From an uncultured Prevotellaceae bacterium (GTDB lineage: Bacteria; Bacteroidota; Bacteroidia; Bacteroidales; Bacteroidaceae): a stretch of 64,000 nt of DNA. This document shows positions 36,809-45,152 of the stretch, one piece after another. Both the position numbers and the translations under genes were made by a program. Numbering within the stretch: the first letter of the stretch is position 1; each line of letters begins with the position of its first letter. The stretch spans positions 1 to 64,000 of the forward strand of contig CACYKA010000005.1 in the NCBI GenBank assembly GCA_902774795.1, given 5' to 3'. Under the pieces are notes generated by a model. It made no database searches, was not told the DNA's origin, and worked only from the letters and a program-made list of their open reading frames with translations.

Positions 36809-36885
36809 GGTGTTAAAAAATTAAGAATGGTGTTAGAAAATCCACAATTAGGTGTTAAAAACGTGGCCTTTTTAACACCTAATTG
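36809..36885. promoter_or_regulatory. Operator array: 17-bp palindrome plus two direct half-sites
   Basis: Half-site GGTGTTAAAAA occurs at 36809-36819, as GGTGTTAGAAA at 36829-36839, at 36851-36861, and inverted at 36869-36879. The last two form a perfect 17-bp inverted repeat, CAATTAGGTGTTAAAAA (36845-36861) and its complement (36869-36885), around a 7-base spacer. Spacings between the direct copies are 20 and 22 bases. The array sits between the divergent promoters of the giant gene and the AraC regulator and probably binds that regulator. Confidence 0.7.
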
Positions 36886-36897
36886 AAAAAAAATTTG

Positions 36898-36905
36898 TAA
36901 ATTTG
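36898..36905 (+). promoter_or_regulatory. Likely -7 box of the AraC-type regulator
   Basis: TAAATTTG, about 24 bases before the ATG at 36929. The -33 position lies inside the palindrome's right arm (36869-36885), so occupation of the palindrome would be expected to affect this promoter, suggesting autoregulation. Confidence 0.5.
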
Positions 36906-36928
36906 CACCGTTTTTAAGAAAAATTTGC

Positions 36929-38044
36929 ATGATTCCAGTCGAACATATGCAGTTTGCAGGTATCGTTCTGACCAGCGTCCTGACCATGATGTTGGCCTTT
37001 ATGCTGCCTCAATGGCAATCTTCCAGCAAGGTTTTCAGCCGTTCGCGATGGTTGATGACGGCTGGAACTGTGCTTCTGCCCATACAATTTTTACTGCAAT
37101 ACACCCTGCACTTCCGCCAGATGGGAGTGACACAGGCCGTGATGGTCAACCTGCTGTTCTTCATACCTGCAGCATGGTTTATAAGTCTGGCCGTGATGAA
37201 CCTGCTGAGACAGGGACGAATAATGAAGCGCGACTGGGCTGTGGGTGCTGTTACTTATATGCTGGTTGTAGCGGCGCTGCTTATTGCGGCAATATCAGAA
37301 AACCAGCCATTGCTCAGCGATACTCCGGAGATGCGCACGGCAGAGTTTGTGTCGGCTGTACTCTATCTGATTATGCAGGCGTATTACAGCGGATTGAACA
37401 CGTTGGAGTTGAAAAGAATCAGGCGTACGCTGGAGGGATATTACGACCAGGACAAGGGTGAGATATTTAACTGGATGAGAAACAGCGTTAGCCTGCTGGG
37501 ACTATCGGGATTAATGGCACCGATAGCTATTTTCTGGAGTGGCGGCTGGCTGTTGGTGTACTCTTTGACGCTGTTCATCACCATATTCTACTGTGTAATA
37601 AGCTTTTACAGCTATGGAGTTGATCACGCACGACAGAAGGAACTGAGTGATGCTGAGGAAAGTGCAGAGGAAACAGGACTGAACGAAATGTCAGATTCTG
37701 CCAATATAAATGAAGAGGAACGCACACGCGTGGAGAGAGCTATAGAGCGTTGGGTTCAAGAGGGTGGACACTTGAAGAACGGCATAAATATGGCGCAGGC
37801 AGTGAGAGAGATAGGCGTACCGCGCTATCAACTGACACAGTGGCTAAAGACGACCGAATGGGAACTTTTTAACCCTTGGCTTGCGCACCTGAGGCTGGAA
37901 GAGGCAAAGAAACTGCTGGAAGAACATCCTGACTGGAGCAATGATACAATAGCGGAACGCTGCGGCTTCAATTCTCGAAGCTATTTCCAGACGGTGTTCA
38001 AGAAAAGTACAGGACTTTCCCCGTCGGAATTCTCGAAAAGATGA
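36929..38044 (+). CDS. Membrane-anchored AraC-family transcriptional regulator
   Basis: 371 aa. Residues about 8-235 hold six or seven TM segments; about 240-270 is an acidic linker; about 285-371 is an AraC HTH domain with the second-helix signature DTIAERCGFNSRSYFQTVFK and the end TGLSPSEFSKR. Membrane-bound AraC regulators of this layout are known in Bacteroidetes. It is transcribed away from the giant surface gene with the operator array between them, and its sensor half has a paralogue (26088-26783) inside the presumed target operon. Confidence 0.88.
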   Translation: MIPVEHMQFAGIVLTSVLTMMLAFMLPQWQSSSKVFSRSRWLMTAGTVLLPIQFLLQYTLHFRQMGVTQAVMVNLLFFIPAAWFISLAVMNLLRQGRIMKRDWAVGAVTYMLVVAALLIAAISENQPLLSDTPEMRTAEFVSAVLYLIMQAYYSGLNTLELKRIRRTLEGYYDQDKGEIFNWMRNSVSLLGLSGLMAPIAIFWSGGWLLVYSLTLFITIFYCVISFYSYGVDHARQKELSDAEESAEETGLNEMSDSANINEEERTRVERAIERWVQEGGHLKNGINMAQAVREIGVPRYQLTQWLKTTEWELFNPWLAHLRLEEAKKLLEEHPDWSNDTIAERCGFNSRSYFQTVFKKSTGLSPSEFSKR

Positions 38045-38054
38045 CCTGAAAGTT

Positions 38055-38080
38055 CTTGCGCTCCAGTAGGTGCTCAGGCG
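38055..38080 (+). repeat. Dispersed repeat module next to the AraC gene end
   Basis: CTTGCGCTCC then AGTAGGTGCTCAGGCG; nearly the same as 46546-46570 (CTTGCGCTCC then GCAGGTGCTCAGGCG). It begins 11 bases after the regulator stop. The rest of the 152-base gap before azlD shows no clear terminator. Confidence 0.5.
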
Positions 38081-38196
38081 CTTTGCGGAACTGACCGATG
38101 TTGCTTCTGCGAAGAGGTCATAGAACTTTGGGAATATTAAGAGAATCGACGAAGTCAATATCAGCAAAGACATCTTTGATAGGAAAACACTGATAT

Positions 38197-38511
38197 TTAC
38201 AGTGCCGACAGCATGTCCATGAGATAGACAATGACACAACAGATGGCGGCGACGGGGAAGAGCCCCATGCCGTACCATGCAGCGATGACGCCCGCAATCA
38301 GCGATACAATGCCTGAGGCGGGTGTCATTGTCGTTTGTATCATATCGGGAAAGGTCATTACTGCCAGCGTGACGTATGGCATATAATAGAGGAAGCTACG
38401 CAGGAACCTGTTGCGTATCTGCCCCTTGATAAGCGTCATAGGCAGTACGCGGATGAGGTTGGTGGCAATGATGGCCAGCAGTATGTATATGATGATATTA
38501 TGCCTTTCCAT
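38197..38511 (-). CDS. azlD: AzlD family branched-chain amino acid export subunit
   Basis: 104 aa with about three or four TM segments, RVLPMTLIKGQIRNRFLRSF near residues 21-40 being the family pattern (TR.LP..L......P..L..WL in others). AzlD pairs with AzlC for export of branched-chain amino acids or analogues. It overlaps azlC by 14 bases, so the two are coupled. Confidence 0.88.
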   Translation of the reverse strand: MERHNIIIYILLAIIATNLIRVLPMTLIKGQIRNRFLRSFLYYMPYVTLAVMTFPDMIQTTMTPASGIVSLIAGVIAAWYGMGLFPVAAICCVIVYLMDMLSAL

Positions 38512-39256
38512 CGTCTCCTGTTTCTATCGGTTTCACCCATGCTATGACGGCTGTGATGACGATTGTGAGTACAATAGTTCTGGTTCCGCTGTTCCATTCA
38601 CTGGTTATTGGGGCCACAGCACACAGTCCGCTCAGCACAAAACTGGCAATGATGGCGTAGAGCACATCGCGGTCAGTGCGTGCAAAGGGCATTATGATGG
38701 CAAGGAACATACCATAGAGTGCTACGCTGAGGGCAGACACGATGGTAGGAGGTAGCATGCCGCCCGCTATGATGCCTGCAGCACAGCCGGAAGCCCAGAA
38801 GAGTCCTGAGATAAGGGCTGCGGAATAGGTGTAGGCGGGTGGGGTATAGCCCTTGTGGTTTATGGAAATGCCGAATATCTCATCAGTAATGCAGCATGCC
38901 ATCAGTATGCGGTGAAGCCACGAGGTGCAGGGTGCTAATTTCTGCGACAGGGCGGCACTCATCAGCATATAGCGCAGGTTCACCACGAGGCACATGGCGA
39001 TAAGTTCCACGTAGGTGGCATTGACGGCAACCAGCGTATAAACGCCGTATTCACCGGCTGAGGCGCGTGTAAAGAAGCTACTGACAAACCCTAGAGCAGC
39101 CGTCAGTCCGGCTTTCTTGGCGATGATGCCGAGAGAGAAGGCAACGGCAAAATAGCCCATGGCGATGGGTATGCCGTCGCGCAGGCCAGTGGTAATCTCA
39201 TGGCTCAGACTGCTGACGTCAGTATTCTTAGCGTTTTCTGATGGGATATTTTTCAT
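38498..39256 (-). CDS. azlC: AzlC family branched-chain amino acid export permease
   Basis: With the ATG at 39256 the product is 252 aa (MKNIPSENAKNTDVSSLSHE). It has about five to six TM segments and the AzlC signature GLRDGIPIAMGYFAVAFSLG, then the NLRYMLMSAAL segment. The alternative ATG at 39268 overlaps the -7 promoter box and is rejected. Forms an operon with azlD. Confidence 0.9.
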   Translation of the reverse strand: MKNIPSENAKNTDVSSLSHEITTGLRDGIPIAMGYFAVAFSLGIIAKKAGLTAALGFVSSFFTRASAGEYGVYTLVAVNATYVELIAMCLVVNLRYMLMSAALSQKLAPCTSWLHRILMACCITDEIFGISINHKGYTPPAYTYSAALISGLFWASGCAAGIIAGGMLPPTIVSALSVALYGMFLAIIMPFARTDRDVLYAIIASFVLSGLCAVAPITSEWNSGTRTIVLTIVITAVIAWVKPIETGDDGKA

Positions 39257-39265
39257 TCTGGGCTG

Positions 39266-39273
39266 CAAAGGTA
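39266..39273 (-). promoter_or_regulatory. Likely azlC -7 box, very close to the start codon
   Basis: TACCTTTG on the minus strand, only nine bases before the ATG at 39256. A normal start site 5-8 bases downstream would leave an almost leaderless mRNA. Confidence 0.5.
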
Positions 39274-39368
39274 CAAAAAGTTTTCAATTTTTCATTCACT
39301 TTGCTACTCCTTTATTATATATTATAAGGTGATTATTCGTAAAAGGCCTTTTTTTACGGAAAAATCGT

Positions 39369-39376
39369 TATATTTG
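39369..39376 (+). promoter_or_regulatory. Likely -7 box of the GH3 gene
   Basis: TATATTTG, followed by GCA as at many promoters here, about 65 bases before the ATG at 39441. No good -33 TTTG at the expected distance. Confidence 0.5.
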
Positions 39377-39440
39377 CAGCCAAGAATATAAAATAAACAC
39401 GCAAATGCACAATTTTTGATAAGAAAAAGTAAGTGTGAAA

Positions 39441-41669
39441 ATGAGGACTTTTATTATCTTTGCATCGCTAATGATGACAACAATGACAATGATGGGACAA
39501 GTCTATCTTGATCCGCAGGCTCCCGTCGAGGAGCGAGTTAAGGATGCTCTGGCGCGTATGACCACCCACGAGAAGATTAAGGTCTTGCATGCTCAGAGTA
39601 AGTTTACATCTGCAGGCGTTCCACGTCTGGGCATCCGTCAACTCAACATGGACGACGGCCCTCATGGGGTGCGTGAGGAACTGCTGTGGAATTCATGGTC
39701 TCCTGCAGGATGGACCAATGACTACTGTGTAGCCTTTCCATCGCTTACGTGTCTTGCTGCCACATGGAACCGCGACCTGTCACGTCTCTATGGCCAAAGT
39801 ATCAGCGAGGAGTTTGCCTTCAGGGGTAAGGACATCATGCTGGGACCTGGTGTGAACATTGCCAGAACACCTCTCAACGGACGTGCCTTCGAATACATGG
39901 GTGAAGACCCTATGCTGGCAGGAGAAATGGTAGTACCCTATATTAAAGCTGTACAGGCCAACGGCGTAGCCTGCTGTCTGAAGCATTTCGTGCTCAACGA
40001 CCAAGAGAAAAACCGCTTTTCCGTCAATGTGAACGTTTCTGAACGCGCTATGAGGGAGATATATCTGGCACCCTTCAAGAGGGCTGTCGATAAGGCTCAT
40101 GTATATACCATCATGGGCAGTTACAACCTCTGGAAGAACATACATTGCTGTCAGCATGACGAACTGCTCAATAACATCCTCAAGAAAGAATGGAATTGGG
40201 ACGGTGCCCTCGTCAGCGACTGGGGTGGTGTGACAGATACATGGCAGGCTGCCACTGGCGGTCTCGACATAGAAATGGGCACATATACCGACGGCAAGCT
40301 GAAAGAGTCGGAGTTTACCTTTGATGACTATTACCTCGGCAATCCTTTCGAAAAACTCATTGAGGAGGGAAAGATTCCCATGTCTGTGCTTGACGATAAG
40401 GTAAGCCGTGTGTTGCGTACCATCTTCCGTACAGCGATGAATCCGAATAAAATTGTAGGCAGCCTTTGCTCTGAAGCACATTATGAGGCCTGCCGCCAGA
40501 TAGGTGAGGAGGGCATCGTGCTGTTGCGCAACGAAGGTGTGAAAAACAAGAAAGGCACCCAGTTGTTGCCTCTCGACCTTAAGAAATACAAGAAAATACT
40601 CGTCGTTGGTGAGAATGCCACTCGCTCCCTCACACAAGGAGGCGGCTCATCAGAACTGAAAACTCTGAAAGACATATCGCCGTTAGAAGCTCTGCAAGCA
40701 GCAGTGGCGGAAGCGAATTCTTCACTCTTAACTCTTCACTCTTCACTTTTCTTCGCCCAAGGCTACGCCTCTGGCCGTGCCATCTATGACAAGGTTGATA
40801 AGGTTGACCCTGCTTTAAACACGCAGCTTAAGGCTGAGGCTCTGGAGAAAGCCCGCGAAGCTGACCTTATCATATATGTCGGTGGAATGAACAAAAACCA
40901 TCGTCAGGATTGTGAGAATGGCGACCGCGAGGGCTATGACCTCTCTTTCGGCCAAAACGAACTCATCTCTGAACTTGCTGCAATAAATCCTAATATCATC
41001 GTTGTTACCTTTGGCGGTAATCCATACGCTACTCCTTGGCTTCAGCAGGTACCTGCCCTCGTTCATTGCTGGTATCTGGGCAGCGAGGCCGGGTCCGCCC
41101 TCGTCAATGTTCTTACAGGTGCGGTCTGCCCAAGTGGTAAGTTGCCAGTCACGTTCGCCAAGCATTATGAGGACTATCCTTATGTGAAGTATGGTGCAGA
41201 GGCCTATCCTGGTGTCAACAGGCAGGTGTATTATAAGGAAGATGTCTTTGTAGGCTATCGCGGTTTCGAGAAAGACAAGACTCCGGCTCTGTTCCCATTC
41301 GGTTTCGGTCTGAGTTACACCACATTTTCGATTCAAGATTCAAGGTTCAAGGTTCAAGGCGACTCCATCTTCGTCACTGTCACCGTCACTAATACGGGCA
41401 GCGTCGCTGGCAAGGAAGTAGTGCAGGTATATGTTTCGGCTCCGAAGAATGCGCAGATAGAGAAGCCTGTGAAGGAACTGAAGACCTTTGCCAAGACAAA
41501 ACTGTTGCAGCCAGGGGAGAAGCAGACTCTGACGATGACCATCGCCAAGGCCGACCTCGCATCATGGAACGAGGCTCTGCACCAGTGGCAGACAGACAAT
41601 GGCGATTACACAATACAGGTGGGCAGAAACAGCCGCGATATCGTCAAGAAAGAGAAGGTTACGCTGTAA
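39441..41669 (+). CDS. Glycoside hydrolase family 3 (beta-glucosidase type), exported
   Basis: From the ATG at 39441 (a GTG at 39435 is a poorer choice) the product is 742 aa with a signal peptide (MRTFIIFASLMMTTMTMMGQ). N-terminal TIM-barrel domain with MDDGPHGVRE and the nucleophile aspartate in ALVSDWGGV (about residue 260); GH3 C-terminal domain (about 340-590, IVLLRNEG, GGGSSEL); fibronectin III-like domain (about 650-735). Residues about 427-437 and 630-639 are encoded by four-heptad tracts. Its 3' end overlaps gluQ by 11 bases. Probably cleaves beta-linked gluco-oligosaccharides in the periplasm. Confidence 0.93.
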   Translation: MRTFIIFASLMMTTMTMMGQVYLDPQAPVEERVKDALARMTTHEKIKVLHAQSKFTSAGVPRLGIRQLNMDDGPHGVREELLWNSWSPAGWTNDYCVAFPSLTCLAATWNRDLSRLYGQSISEEFAFRGKDIMLGPGVNIARTPLNGRAFEYMGEDPMLAGEMVVPYIKAVQANGVACCLKHFVLNDQEKNRFSVNVNVSERAMREIYLAPFKRAVDKAHVYTIMGSYNLWKNIHCCQHDELLNNILKKEWNWDGALVSDWGGVTDTWQAATGGLDIEMGTYTDGKLKESEFTFDDYYLGNPFEKLIEEGKIPMSVLDDKVSRVLRTIFRTAMNPNKIVGSLCSEAHYEACRQIGEEGIVLLRNEGVKNKKGTQLLPLDLKKYKKILVVGENATRSLTQGGGSSELKTLKDISPLEALQAAVAEANSSLLTLHSSLFFAQGYASGRAIYDKVDKVDPALNTQLKAEALEKAREADLIIYVGGMNKNHRQDCENGDREGYDLSFGQNELISELAAINPNIIVVTFGGNPYATPWLQQVPALVHCWYLGSEAGSALVNVLTGAVCPSGKLPVTFAKHYEDYPYVKYGAEAYPGVNRQVYYKEDVFVGYRGFEKDKTPALFPFGFGLSYTTFSIQDSRFKVQGDSIFVTVTVTNTGSVAGKEVVQVYVSAPKNAQIEKPVKELKTFAKTKLLQPGEKQTLTMTIAKADLASWNEALHQWQTDNGDYTIQVGRNSRDIVKKEKVTL
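40721..40748 (+). repeat. Four heptads inside the GH3 gene (first tract)
   Basis: TTCACTC, TTAACTC, TTCACTC, TTCACTT, encoding SLLTLHSSLF. It lies in a linker before the GH3 C-terminal domain core, where an insertion would be tolerated. Confidence 0.75.
41330..41357 (+). repeat. Four heptads inside the GH3 gene (second tract)
   Basis: GATTCAA, GATTCAA, GGTTCAA, GGTTCAA, encoding IQDSRFKVQG just after the GLSYTTF motif, at the boundary with the fibronectin III-like domain. Confidence 0.75.
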
Positions 41670-42594
41670 ACAGGTCTGATTCGCCTGCTGTGATGTCTTT
41701 TACGGGCACTTTTTCCCATGAGAAGGTGGGAAGAAGTGCCTGTGGCGTTATGGGCGATGGGGTTGGAGCAAACCCTGCAAGATGGGCTATGGTGCCTATA
41801 ATTTCAGGGGCAGTATGGTGTTGGCGCAGGATGCCCATGTCAAGGCTTTTGTCGCGTTTTGACAGGCGCTGCCCGGCATCGTTGATGAGGAGTGGAAAAT
41901 GAGTGTAGCTGATATCGTCAGTATCTTTTATGCTGTCCAGACGGCGCAGTTCGCAGGCAAGAAAGATTTGCTGCGGAGTGGAGAGTAATAAGTCGCGCCC
42001 CCTTACCACCTCAGTGATGCCCGTCAGCATATCGTCTATGGTGACAACCAGTTGGTAGGCGAAAGCCCCGTCTTTGCGTCGTACGATAAAATCGCCTATT
42101 TCTGATGGCAGATGAATGCTGTATGCCCCATAGTGGCCGTCGAAAACGTCTATTGTCTCGTCTGGAACCTTCATTCGCCATGCTGGTGCAACATTGGCAG
42201 GATAGTCCGCTGGTGTAAGGTTGCGGCACGTACCTTTATATACTACCCTTCCGTCAGACTCATGCGGTGCCTGCGTAGCCAGCAGGTCGGCTCTGGTGCA
42301 GAAGCATGGGTAAAGCAGACCGTCATCGCGCAGCAAATCAAAGAAATGCTCATAAATATCCTGTCGCTTGCTTTGGTAGATTACCTCTCCATCCCATGAA
42401 AGGCCCAACCACTCAAGGTCTTCCATAATCTGGTCGGCATATTCCTTTTTGGAGCGTCCAGGATCTATGTCCTCTATGCGTAGCAGCCATTCTCCCCCCT
42501 TGCTCTTTGCTGACAGCCAAGAGAGTAGAGCCGCATATACATTGCCAAGATGCATGCGACCAGTAGGGGAGGGAGCAAAGCGACCTTTTGGCAT
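41659..42594 (-). CDS. gluQ: Glutamyl-Q tRNA(Asp) synthetase
   Basis: Attaches glutamate to queuosine in tRNA(Asp). 311 aa, shorter than GluRS because the anticodon-binding domain is absent. Motifs: FAPSPTGRMHLGN (HIGH region) at the N-terminus, RLSKRDKSLD (KMSKS region) near 245, and a zinc site CFC (about 97-99) with YKGTC further on. Convergent with the GH3 gene, overlapping it by 11 bases. Confidence 0.92.
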   Translation of the reverse strand: MPKGRFAPSPTGRMHLGNVYAALLSWLSAKSKGGEWLLRIEDIDPGRSKKEYADQIMEDLEWLGLSWDGEVIYQSKRQDIYEHFFDLLRDDGLLYPCFCTRADLLATQAPHESDGRVVYKGTCRNLTPADYPANVAPAWRMKVPDETIDVFDGHYGAYSIHLPSEIGDFIVRRKDGAFAYQLVVTIDDMLTGITEVVRGRDLLLSTPQQIFLACELRRLDSIKDTDDISYTHFPLLINDAGQRLSKRDKSLDMGILRQHHTAPEIIGTIAHLAGFAPTPSPITPQALLPTFSWEKVPVKDITAGESDLFTA

Positions 42595-42596
42595 TA

Positions 42597-42666
42597 ATTG
42601 AGAATTGAGAATTGAAAATTGATAATTGAGAATTAGCCTTTGACCTTAGACTTTTGACTTTAGACC
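42597..42666. repeat. Ten-unit heptad tract at the cdd stop codon
   Basis: Ten 7-base units: five of the ATTGAGA type, then ATTAGCC, TTTGACC, TTAGACT, TTTGACT, TTAGACC. It fills the whole gap between gluQ and the cdd stop codon (42667-42669), the longest tract in the window. Confidence 0.85.
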
Positions 42667-43083
42667 TTACAAGCTAAAGCTTTCGGGCAGGAGTTCAGCG
42701 AGAGTGAAGACTTTCTGCTCAAGGATGTTGCCTTCTTCGTCGGTCTTGGCACAGATAATTTTGAAGTCGGGCTCGCAGAATTCCCTCATCACCTGTCGGC
42801 ATACACCGCATGGGGTGCAGAAGTCAGTGCTTTCCTTGTCGGCAGAGCCGCCAGTGATGGCTATAGCACAAAAATCCTTGCTGTCTTCGCTTATAGCCTT
42901 TGCGAAGGCTACGCGTTCAGCACACATGGAGGGAGAGAAAGCTGCATTCTCGATGTTGCATCCCTTGAACACCCTGCCGTCGGAGCATAGCAGGGCAGCG
43001 CCAACCCTGAAGTGTGAATATGGGGAATAGGAGTGCTTCCGTGCCTCCAAGGCTGTTGTTATTAGTTCATCATATTCTTTCAT
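42667..43083 (-). CDS. cdd: Cytidine deaminase
   Basis: Deaminates cytidine/deoxycytidine in pyrimidine salvage. 138 aa, the small homotetrameric type. Active site: C-A-E in FSPSMCAERVAFAKA (zinc Cys and proton-shuttling Glu) and P-C-x-x-C in TPCGVCRQVMREF. N-terminal YSPYSHFRVGAALL is the substrate-binding segment. Promoter at 43107-43138. Confidence 0.95.
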   Translation of the reverse strand: MKEYDELITTALEARKHSYSPYSHFRVGAALLCSDGRVFKGCNIENAAFSPSMCAERVAFAKAISEDSKDFCAIAITGGSADKESTDFCTPCGVCRQVMREFCEPDFKIICAKTDEEGNILEQKVFTLAELLPESFSL

Positions 43084-43106
43084 GGGGACAAATTATTTTG
43101 TGGGGG

Positions 43107-43138
43107 CAAAATTACAACTTTGTTATGAGAAAAGCAAG
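43107..43138 (-). promoter_or_regulatory. cdd promoter
   Basis: Minus strand: -33 CTTG at 43138-43135, 20-base spacer, -7 TAATTTTG at 43114-43107; leader of about 17 bases to the ATG at 43083. Confidence 0.65.
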
Positions 43139-43208
43139 TAAATCCTTAAAATGTGTAAAAAAATACGCCTTTCTTTATCAAAATGTTAGGAATTTTGAAA
43201 TATTTTAA

Positions 43209-43216
43209 TATCTTTG
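43209..43216 (+). promoter_or_regulatory. Likely -7 box of the PAP2/barrel gene
   Basis: TATCTTTG followed by GCA, 29 bases before the ATG at 43246; the -33 region is poor. Confidence 0.55.
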
Positions 43217-43245
43217 CACTAGTTTTTACTAATTAACCTAAAAAT

Positions 43246-45075
43246 ATGAAATTAAGACAGTTTTTTACACTTCTAGTTGTTGTCTTGGCAGCACAGGTCA
43301 ATGCGAACAACTATCGCAACATGGAGCCAATGACTCTGGATGTTCCTGAATTGAAGTTTGAAGTGACTAGTCAGCCAGAACAGGTTTCTAACAATCTTGA
43401 GGTGGCTTATCCTTCAGCAAGTCCTAAGATGGATGTTTCCTTCTTCAAGTCTAAGACAAATCCTGGTGTTAAGCCCTACAAGTTTATGGACGACATGACC
43501 TTCGTCGGTGTTCCTCTGTTCTTTGCAGGTTGGGCACTCAAGAGCGAAAAGTCTATGTTCCGCGTTAATGCAAAGGCTGAGCAGGGCGGTAAGAGAAATA
43601 CCCAGCTTCTGACAGACTTTAAGACAGGTATCGATGACTATACACAGTTCTTCGGTCCTGCAATGGTTCTTGGCCTGAAAATCGGCGGCTATGAAGGCCG
43701 TAGCGACTGGCCTCGCCTGTTGGCAAGTGCTGGTATGTCATACGGTATCATGGCACTTCTCGTAAATACTATTAAGTATTCAGCCAAGGAGATGCGTCCA
43801 GACGGTTCTACCAGAAACTCATGGCCTTCAGGTCATACGGCAACAGCCTTCGTAGGTGCTACCTTGCTGCATAAGGAGTATGGTCTGACACGTTCACCTT
43901 GGTGGTCAGTAGCAGGTTATGGTGTTGCAACAGCAACAGGTGTGATGCGTGTGCTGAACAACCGCCACTGGGTAAGTGATGTGATGTCTGGTGCAGGTCT
44001 CGGTATTCTTTCCGGTGAGCTTGGCTATGCCCTCTGTGATGTATTCTTCAAGGGTAAGGGCCTCCTGCGCAATGACCTGCAGATTGATAATGAGAAGCCT
44101 ACATTCTTTGGCATTTCCATGGGTGTGGGTCTTGGAAACAAAGACCTCGAATTTGAGGAAGAAGGTGAAAAGGCAGGCATCAAGTTCCGTGCAGCCACTG
44201 TGGTTGATGCAGAAGGTGCTTACTTCTTCAATAAGTACATCGGTGTCGGTGGACGTCTGAGAGTAAGGGCTATGTCTGCAAAGGACTTTGGACAGTATGC
44301 AGAAAATTTGCAGGCAGAAGACGTTGAAGCATGGAGTGATTTACAGCCTCTCTATGAAGCAATGCATCCGGAAGATTATCCAGCTACTTCTTCCGACCCG
44401 GTGGAACAGAGGTTTGATAACTGGATAACATACATGAATAAAATCTATAATGATGCTACTGACGAATCCAGAGGCAACAATGCTCCTGTCACTGATATTA
44501 AAGGTATAATCAAGAGCGACCACATTACTGAGTTTACAGCCAGTGTTGGTATGTACTTCAATCTGCCACTCAGCAAGCGTTTCTCTCTCGGTACCAAGGC
44601 CCTCATCGGTCGTTCGTTCACACAGGACCTTGACATCGACGGTCAGGCTTCAGGCAATGTGAAGGACATAAGTTTTTCCACAACTCTTGATAATACTTCA
44701 GGAACCGGCAACCCAGAACTGTATCTTAACAGCCTGGATTACCCAAAAAGCACTGGTGAGCAATGGACTGACGAATGGGAGTATCTGACAGTAGGTGCCA
44801 AGTCTTCTACATCATTCGGCACAGGTCTTTCAGTTACCTATAAGTACAAGTCAAACTTCTCTTGGAGACTGTTCTGCGACTATGATTATACCAGAAAGGA
44901 ATACACTATGAAGTATGATCCTTGCCACTTCATGACAAAGGGTCTTACCCCTGGTGCACAGTCATTGTTTGCAGCAGCAAGTGAAAGTGGAGATCCATTC
45001 CAGGTTTATGAATATAAGAAAAAGAAGAATATGAACTATTGGACAATAGGTTTGTCATTCCTCGTAAACCTTTAA
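43246..45075 (+). CDS. PAP2 phosphatase fused to an outer-membrane barrel-like domain
   Basis: 609 aa with signal peptide (MKLRQFFTLLVVVLAAQVNA). Residues about 70-275 form a PAP2 acid phosphatase domain with all three motifs: K......RP (KYSAKEMRP), PSGH (SWPSGHTA), and R.....H...D (RVLNNRHWVSD). From about 290 to the end, alternating beta strands (GISMGVGLGNKDL, LSVTYKYKSNFSWRLFCDYDYT, final SFLVNL) look like a beta-barrel. Possible role: lipid A or other lipid phosphate removal at the envelope, by analogy with PAP2 lipid phosphatases. Confidence 0.85.
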   Translation: MKLRQFFTLLVVVLAAQVNANNYRNMEPMTLDVPELKFEVTSQPEQVSNNLEVAYPSASPKMDVSFFKSKTNPGVKPYKFMDDMTFVGVPLFFAGWALKSEKSMFRVNAKAEQGGKRNTQLLTDFKTGIDDYTQFFGPAMVLGLKIGGYEGRSDWPRLLASAGMSYGIMALLVNTIKYSAKEMRPDGSTRNSWPSGHTATAFVGATLLHKEYGLTRSPWWSVAGYGVATATGVMRVLNNRHWVSDVMSGAGLGILSGELGYALCDVFFKGKGLLRNDLQIDNEKPTFFGISMGVGLGNKDLEFEEEGEKAGIKFRAATVVDAEGAYFFNKYIGVGGRLRVRAMSAKDFGQYAENLQAEDVEAWSDLQPLYEAMHPEDYPATSSDPVEQRFDNWITYMNKIYNDATDESRGNNAPVTDIKGIIKSDHITEFTASVGMYFNLPLSKRFSLGTKALIGRSFTQDLDIDGQASGNVKDISFSTTLDNTSGTGNPELYLNSLDYPKSTGEQWTDEWEYLTVGAKSSTSFGTGLSVTYKYKSNFSWRLFCDYDYTRKEYTMKYDPCHFMTKGLTPGAQSLFAAASESGDPFQVYEYKKKKNMNYWTIGLSFLVNL

Positions 45076-45084
45076 ATAGCATAA

Positions 45085-45117
45085 AGAGCCGCGACACAAC
45101 AATCGCGGTTCTTTTTT
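45085..45117 (+). terminator. Terminator after the PAP2/barrel gene
   Basis: Perfect stem AGAGCCGCGA (45085-45094) / TCGCGGTTCT (45103-45112, one G-T pair) with an 8-base loop and a T-run to 45117. Confidence 0.85.
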
Positions 45118-45130
45118 GCTAACAAATTCA

Positions 45131-45138
45131 TATTTTTG
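45131..45138 (+). promoter_or_regulatory. Likely -7 box of the gate-domain gene
   Basis: TATTTTTG followed by GCA, 14 bases before the TTG start at 45153. Confidence 0.5.
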
Positions 45139-45152
45139 CACTCGATTACTCC

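Noticed and set aside
36845..36885. 17-bp palindrome as a terminator
   Set aside because: It lies between two diverging genes, where no transcript should end, and its half-site recurs twice nearby as direct copies, which fits an operator better.
36745..36987. 81-residue extension of the giant protein
   Set aside because: It runs across the promoter and operator array; the signal peptide begins at the ATG at 36744.
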